Source: Zhengitettix transpicula
Lineage: Eukaryota; Arthropoda; Insecta; Orthoptera; Tetrigidae
Reading direction: 5' to 3'
Assembly (NCBI GenBank): GCA_037074705.1
Contig: CM073590.1
Location: 4,586,001 to 4,650,000 of the forward strand
Length of the DNA: 64,000 nucleotides
In this document: piece after piece, positions 58,851 through 64,000 of the stretch
How positions within the stretch are numbered: position 1 is the first letter of the stretch
How the letters are laid out: each line of letters starts with the position of its first letter
Notes under the pieces: generated by a model
Databases searched by the model: none
Told to the model about the DNA's origin: nothing
Seen by the model: the letters and a program-made list of their open reading frames with translations, nothing else
Made by a program: the position numbers and the translations under genes

Positions 58851-59015
58851 TTTTACCAATTAACTGAAGATTTCGTATGGATTAAATGATTGGAATATAC
58901 ATATCTTTTACGAATGTGGAGGTAAATTTTGGACGTATGTTCTTTGATTCGGGTCTTTAATGGTCTTTTATATAGCCCAATGTAGCAGGGAATACAATAA
59001 GAAATGCAGATTTTG
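58800..59015 (-). pseudogene. Penelope-like GIY-YIG fragment, copy 1
   Basis: The minus strand encodes YCIPCYIGLYKRPLKTRIKE (58925-59000), a GIY-YIG endonuclease core with the expected spacing from the tyrosine-glycine block to the RIKEH arginine/histidine block. After a break it gives AKILDLHYLN-like sequence near 58850. The catalytic region is broken by frameshifts. Different from the copy at 59.4-59.8 kb. Confidence 0.6.
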
Positions 59016-59279
59016 AGCCAAGTACTTGAAGTTTTGTTATCAATAAGGAAAGTGTATTATAGATTGATAAGATAGATGCATAATATTATTTAAAAATTTA
59101 GACGAATTTAGGATGGATAAATTTCTGATAAGGGAGAACTAGATATGATTTGGGACGAGTAGCAGTAGAATATTGGATTTTGGTCAATCGAATTTTTATC
59201 TATTTATTAATTAAATTTAAAGCGCACTCATTAGATATTAAAATATTAAAACATTATTTATGTTTTGAATACGAAAGAT

Positions 59280-59400
59280 GGCCAATTCAGAAAAAAAGGG
59301 TAATATAAATACCACGTTTCTGGGATTCTTGTCCCTTTCCTCAGATGCTAAGAAGAGCCTAGAGAAACTCAACTGCACTTGGGATTGGCGTAACAATAAG
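59280..59400 (-). mobile_element. Penelope-type terminal repeat D, copy 5, best hammerhead-like core
   Basis: On the minus strand CTGAGGA (plus 59338-59344) is followed by a 4-bp stem GGGA...TCCC with a 6-nt loop and GAAAC (plus 59316-59320), then 'gtggtatttatattaccc'. It lies immediately 3' of the Penelope coding end on the same strand, the location where Penelope-like elements are known to carry hammerhead ribozymes in their terminal repeats. Stem I and the cleavage site were not resolved by eye. Confidence 0.65.
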
Positions 59401-59429
59401 GGAGCAACGACAATGGGAAAACAGAAGGT

Positions 59430-59845
59430 TTAGCGTAATAATAAGGGATCATAGCAATTATTGAGTTTCATTGTGTCTGTTTGTACATTAATAGCTATGA
59501 TGTTTGATTTAATGTGAAGCATCTCTGAAATGCGTCTGGAATTGTACCTTGCGTCAATGTCTAAAATCTTAGCATTTTGCCAATCAAATGTATGTTTAGA
59601 ATTGATGATATGTTTGTATACTACATATTATTTATCAATAGGAAATTTGATATTAGATATATGTTCTTTGATACGTGTTTTAAGGGAACGTTTTGTTTGC
59701 CCCATGTAGCAGTAATTACAGTTAAAGCAAGAGATTTTGTAAACAACACAATGTTTGCTGTAGGTGCTAAGTCGATCCTTGTGGTTTTTATCAAGTATGA
59801 AAGGAATCGTCGTGAGGTATTTATATTACCCTTATTGTCTAAATT
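59430..59845 (-). pseudogene. Penelope-like element C-terminus with GIY-YIG domain
   Basis: The minus strand reads from YLTTIPFILD through KHCVVYKISCFNCNYCYMGQ, TKRSLKTRIKEHISNI, TFDWQNAKILDIDARY and NSRRISEMLHIKSN to NVQTDTMKLNN, ending at a stop codon at 59430-59432. Order and content match the end of Penelope-like proteins: RT tail, GIY-YIG nuclease, then the E/I-LD, SEM-HIK and QTD blocks. There is one in-frame stop (after the SNIKFPIDK segment), so this is a pseudogene. A repeat D copy with a hammerhead-like core lies 86 bases downstream. The 135-codon plus-strand frame over this region (59577-59984) is a shadow. Confidence 0.8.
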
Positions 59846-59999
59846 GACTATCTTTCTTATTCATTATTTTCAATCAGACGTAAATTTTTTCATTATTTAT
59901 GTTGTTTTCGGGGAATTTAAATTACAAAGTATTGTAGCTCTGCATACAAGATTGCATACCATTCAATTTTTTTTGTTGAGATGATGTTAATGAAAATTC

Positions 60000-61023
60000 C
60001 CTAAGGATGTAGGTTTTATAAAACAATTGATGACATTAGAAGTAGTGTAAATAGATACAGTGCCATCAAAACCTTAAATTTCACCCGTGTGTTGAATATT
60101 AGAGCTCGTTCTGAAGATACTCACTTCAAATGTACTTTACCAAACCTTTACGGTTTATTATCACAACAAAACAATTTTTCTGATATTACAAATAAAAAAT
60201 ATTTCCAAACAAATAATAATATTTTTATTAAACGTTTCATGGAACTATTGTTAATTATTCCAATATTTTTCGGTCAAATTTCATCAGTTTTCTTTTCCTA
60301 AATCTTCCAATATTTACAAATCTAAAGGTTTGCAGAATATACTAGACTGCATGTATTGCATGATAGTATAGTTGTAACAATGATTATGTGGTATTGTTTA
60401 AGGAACCCTGCCAAACACAAGTCGAGCACCCGGCAGTCGTCAGGAAGTCAAGGTAGCTCAAGATCTACCAAAACCGTTCCAACACGGTCACTGTGTGGTA
60501 TTTAACGGTTTCAACACTTTCACACGACCGTGAAATGACTTTGTGAATGATTTTCGACGGAAAGTTTCTATAGCTAAGGGAGCGCTGAAAGAGATCAGGT
60601 ATGGTGGACCACTAACTTCTTAGAAGTAACATAGCAAAGAGGACAGAATACAACATTTTATCAATAACATACTTTTCCTACACACACAAACTACGTGCTT
60701 CATAAAAGTATCTCGTGCAGTACACGCGTTCGTATCATGACTAAAAAAATACTTTCCACGTTACGTAAACAGTTTCTTGTTTGACTTTCTGAAACTTCAT
60801 TCTTTCTTAACATATTGACACACTTTCCCTTCACAATTATATTCACTTACATTTAAGATTTAAGGTCAAATAGTGGATATTAAAAATATGAAATATAGAC
60901 TCTCTAATAAAATGCGTATATAACATGAAAAATTCATTGCCTAGATTTACAACATTCCTAGTGAACATTTTTAAAATATTATTATTTATTTTACATATTT
61001 ATGTTTTATTTTTTTTATTTTTT
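60000..61023. other. AT-rich sequence, nothing recognised
   Basis: A 70-codon plus-strand frame (60089-60301) follows the Penelope region but I cannot assign it. A GC-richer patch lies at 60400-60600. Confidence 0.35.
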
Positions 61024-61270
61024 TAGGGCAACAGGCTACATGAGGGTAATCCACGTTGGGAAACTTCCCTTTAATAGCATAGGAAGGGATTTGAAAGGGA
61101 GTGCGAAAGGGTAGAGGAAGGTAGCCAAGGGTTAACTAGGGCCCTCGGGATATATTTTAGGATCCTACCCGGCATTCGCCTAAAGAAATGCAGGGAAAAC
61201 CCTAGAAAAACCTGCAGGTCGGGAATTGGGTACTTGTCCCACGCGGGAGAGGAGTTTGCTGCGGGGACGA
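61024..61270 (+). repeat. dispersed repeat A, copy 5 (truncated)
   Basis: Carries 'agggcaacaggctacat', 'gggtaatccacgt', 'ggtagccaagggttaactag', 'aggatcctacccggcattc' and 'gtcccacgcgggagagg', then breaks off about halfway through the family consensus. Confidence 0.7.
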
Positions 61271-61669
61271 TCAACGAAGAATACATATTTTCATAGATTA
61301 TTAAAGTAACTGCAGGATACAATAGAACTGAATGCATTATGAAGAAATGTATTCAATTAAAACAAATTTAAGATTAACTCACTGTAGTCGCAAGGTTCTC
61401 AACATTAAAAATGTTACAAAAGTTCCCAATTTGTTATGAATCTTACTAAAATTGTCCAATGACTAATTATAGGACGCAGAGATTTAAATTTAGTCATGTT
61501 TCGTAACAGACGAATCCGCGGAATATTGGCATAATTTTAGTTAGGGGTAAGGAAAAAGGAAGAACGAAAGCCCGTTGAGTGATTCCAGTAATATGAATAA
61601 AGCAACGTACAGAAAGACGAAAATTACAGGAAATGTAGCATCCCTCAGTTTATGAAATGAAATATTAAC

Positions 61670-61790
61670 CAATTAAAACAGGTAGACAAAAACAAATTAA
61701 TAAGATGATATGAACATACTAAATTACGTTTTGATCAGCATTTGAGACTTTCATCAGGTAAATTAAAACTTAATTGTAATTTTTAATTAC
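61670..61790 (-). mobile_element. Penelope-type remnant with partial hammerhead-like core
   Basis: The minus strand has CTGATGA (plus 61751-61757, exact consensus), an 18-nt spacer and AAAAC (plus 61728-61732) where GAAAC is expected, then gtaatttagtatgttcatat and, further on, 'tttttgtctacc', laid out like the repeat D copies. The spacer does not form a clear stem, so this copy is decayed or a chance match. Confidence 0.35.
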
Positions 61791-61889
61791 AGCCTGAATG
61801 CGAGAATCGATTCCACTACATTAGTAAAGAATCACGTTTAACAAATGCAACATAACTCATTTTGGTGAGACAGAATGAGAGTCATGCTC

Positions 61890-62265
61890 GGGGTGGCCAT
61901 ATCCCCTTGGCGGAAGAAAGGAAAAGTGGAGGTGCTGAGTTAGCCAAGAGTTAACACGAGGCCCTTAATTTAATTTAATGATCCTACCCGGCAATTCGCC
62001 TAATCAAGTAGGGTAAACCCTTGAGAAAGTGATTCGGCACTTGACACATGTCCTTCCGATGACTGCAGTCGGGTTTGATGTGGGGACGGAGTACATTCAT
62101 CTCCATGTACTGGGAGTTCCTGGTCAAAAAGTTCCAATGGGATCACGAAACAACTGTTTCCGTATGCTCAACCCTCGAGCATGCTCCTCTAAAATCTCGG
62201 CTTATCGAAACTATAATACAAAGGCAGAGAGAGAACATCTCCTTAGTGTCTTTCTTCCCTCATGC
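61890..62265 (+). repeat. dispersed repeat A, copy 6 (diverged)
   Basis: More decayed than the others but in the same order: 'gttagccaagagttaac', 'gatcctacccggcaattcgc', 'ccttccgatgactgcagtcg', 'ccgtatgctcaaccctcgag'. The first part is missing. Confidence 0.6.
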
Positions 62266-62464
62266 GGAATCTAGTATCTGAGAGGCACCTACCACAAATA
62301 GTACTCTCAGATTCTCCATTTTAGTGATTTTTATTTGTCGTTGAACGTATATTCTTACAGAAAATATAGGTAGGTAGTTGGAAACATAGAAAGATACTGA
62401 ACAACAAATGCAGTTTTTTCAACTCAATTTCATTAATCACAGATTGTAATAGTGTAGTTATCAT

Positions 62465-63005
62465 CCGAGAAGACGAAGAAGAAGGTGTAGCCAGGTTATA
62501 TACAACGTAATCCACACGGTGGCCACTCCCCTCTTATTACATAGGTAAGGGAATGAAAGAGGGGATGCGGAAAGGTGGAGTAAGGTAACCAAAAGTTAAC
62601 TACGGCCCCCGGGCTGTAATTTTTGAATCCTACCCGGCAATGTGCCTAAAAGTGATGCCGGGAAAAACCTAGAAAAATCTGCATCAGGTAGGTTGGCATT
62701 TGGTACTTGTCCCACGTCCTTCCGATGGCGGGAGAGGGGTTAGCTGATGAGTCGCAGCATTCTCTTCTCCGTGCCTCGACCAGTTTCGGAGGCAGCTGGC
62801 CGATTATTCCAATAGGAATAGCGTACAACTCTTATCGTATGCCCAAGGAATGCAACCCCGGTACACACACCTCTCAAAAAAGGCAAGGTTCCTCGGCTTG
62901 TGGAAGCCTACTTTAAAAAACCAGACAGAAGAGAAGGCATCCCCAAAGGTAACCTCCTCCAGAGCTCTCTAGGAAGGATCACCTGCGAGATAATGCTGTA
63001 ACAGG
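62465..63005 (+). repeat. dispersed repeat A, copy 7
   Basis: Nearly full-length, opening with gaagaagaaggtgtagcc. It carries 'gtaatccacacggtggccac', 'cccccgggctgtaatttttg', 'aatcctacccggcaatgtgc' and 'gcctcgaccagtttcggagg'. Two open frames inside it (62646-62828 minus, 62707-62916 plus) are part of the repeat. Confidence 0.75.
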
Positions 63006-63010
63006 ATTAT

Positions 63011-64000
63011 CCGCGATATGCATGATTATTATCGCTGACAAAAATTATGTCGTTGGCGACAGACGTTATAAATATGTAATAATATCTAAAGAACTGGAAA
63101 ACCATCGTTGTCGTGGAATTCTTTTCTTGACTTTGCACGCGGTACATTCAATGCTTAAATGTTTGTATTTAAAACTAACAATAAATTGTGCCCTTTCGGA
63201 TTGAGTTCGGTAGTTATTATTTTACGAACGGAAAACGTGGTACACAAAACTCTCTACATAGGTGACCATTACAAGGGCAAGTGCGCTATTCCGTCAAGCA
63301 CAATACTACTACCGGATCGCAGAGGCACGTCGCCGGACGACAACGCAGATCATCAGGGAAATCACAGGTGTTCCATTGTCGTTTGACTGTAAGCTTGAAG
63401 TGTTGAGTCTTACAAACACCATCGGTTTGGTAAAACACTAAATTGATAATTAATTTACAAGAAACGCATTGGCAATTTTTAGCATTTTGATACCCCACCA
63501 TACCCTGAGCAGAAAGTCTCTCATTAATAATCATTGTTCAAACTTTTATTTTATTTATTATTTGTGCAAGCGAGATATTGTCACAATGACATGAGTAGTG
63601 TTTAAATTATCCAATCTTGTCTATGAACTAATAATACTTTCATATAATCACATTATATGATATTACGAAATTATAACACAATTATTATTATATTGTATCA
63701 CATATTCTGCTCTATTATATTCTGTTTCATATTTAATATGGCGTGTTCTATTTTACTATATTATGTTTAGTACATGATGTATTACACTTAAGTCCAGTGT
63801 ATAGCTGGAGAGGTTTCAGAAGTCCTGCCATATGCGCAGTATAAGAAGGGTGAAGGTGTAGGGGAGCGTTGTAGTGCATAAACGCCACTATCGTTCTTCA
63901 AAACATTCATTATGTTCTTACGAACGGGATATACGGACAACAACTGAACACAATATATTTCTTGCGTCAAGGTTTCCATAATAGTTTTTACAATAATACA
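63011..64000. other. sequence without a recognised gene
   Basis: Opposite-strand frames overlap at 63159-63386 (plus) and 63286-63534 (minus, Cys-rich near its end, RCRPATCLCDPVV). Neither matches a family I know. AT-rich to the end of the window. Confidence 0.35.

Noticed and set aside
59577..59984. 135-codon plus-strand open frame
   Set aside because: It is the antisense shadow of the Penelope GIY-YIG coding region, whose minus-strand translation has clear family motifs.
1..64000. CRISPR arrays, rRNA genes, bacterial operons
   Set aside because: No regularly spaced identical short repeats, no rRNA core sequence and no ribosome-binding-site-led gene strings were seen. The DNA is eukaryotic in structure.

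Overview
The window is animal nuclear DNA, most likely from an insect with a large, AT-rich, transposon-loaded genome. A cockroach- or termite-like hemimetabolous insect fits the repeat content, but that is inference. The evidence is GT-AG introns of 75 bp to 8.3 kb, GC-rich exons in AT-rich surroundings, Penelope-like elements, I/Jockey-type LINE remnants with RNase H, and tRNA-headed SINEs. There is no prokaryotic operon, CRISPR array or intact viral gene.

I can support one host gene, on the + strand. A TATA box (21382) and a non-coding first exon (to 21478, consensus donor) are followed by four coding exons: 23175-23208, 23284-23336, 29234-29422 and 37745-38146. They join in frame into a 225-residue secreted, alanine-rich coiled-coil protein of the insect DUF745 type. 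The coding sequence of 678 bases is spread over about 15 kb, and the last two introns (5.9 and 8.3 kb) are full of repeats.

The rest is mobile-element debris. 1-21 kb has dispersed repeats, a satellite-like block (4.9-5.7 kb), a TTAA-flanked inverted-repeat element (9.15-9.87 kb), Penelope-type terminal repeats, LINE 3' ends and tRNA-like SINEs. 21-38 kb is the gene, with a head-to-head pair of Penelope-type repeats near its first intron, a GC-rich 1.2 kb island in intron 4 and an internally deleted LINE. 38-47 kb has a 1.5 kb LINE remnant (41.2-42.7) and direct repeats. 47-53 kb has two recent tandem duplications (265 bp and 87 bp). 53-60 kb has a 27-bp minisatellite, an old inverted duplication carrying reverse-transcriptase fragments, and a Penelope-like C-terminus (GIY-YIG). 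61-63 kb has three copies of one uncharacterised repeat family.

The most interesting signal is a set of hammerhead-ribozyme-like cores (CTGANGA, short stem, GAAAC) in the Penelope-type terminal repeats. The copies differ mostly at the one core position (N7) that natural hammerheads allow to vary. One core lies just downstream of a recognisable Penelope GIY-YIG coding end, which is where such elements are known to carry hammerheads.
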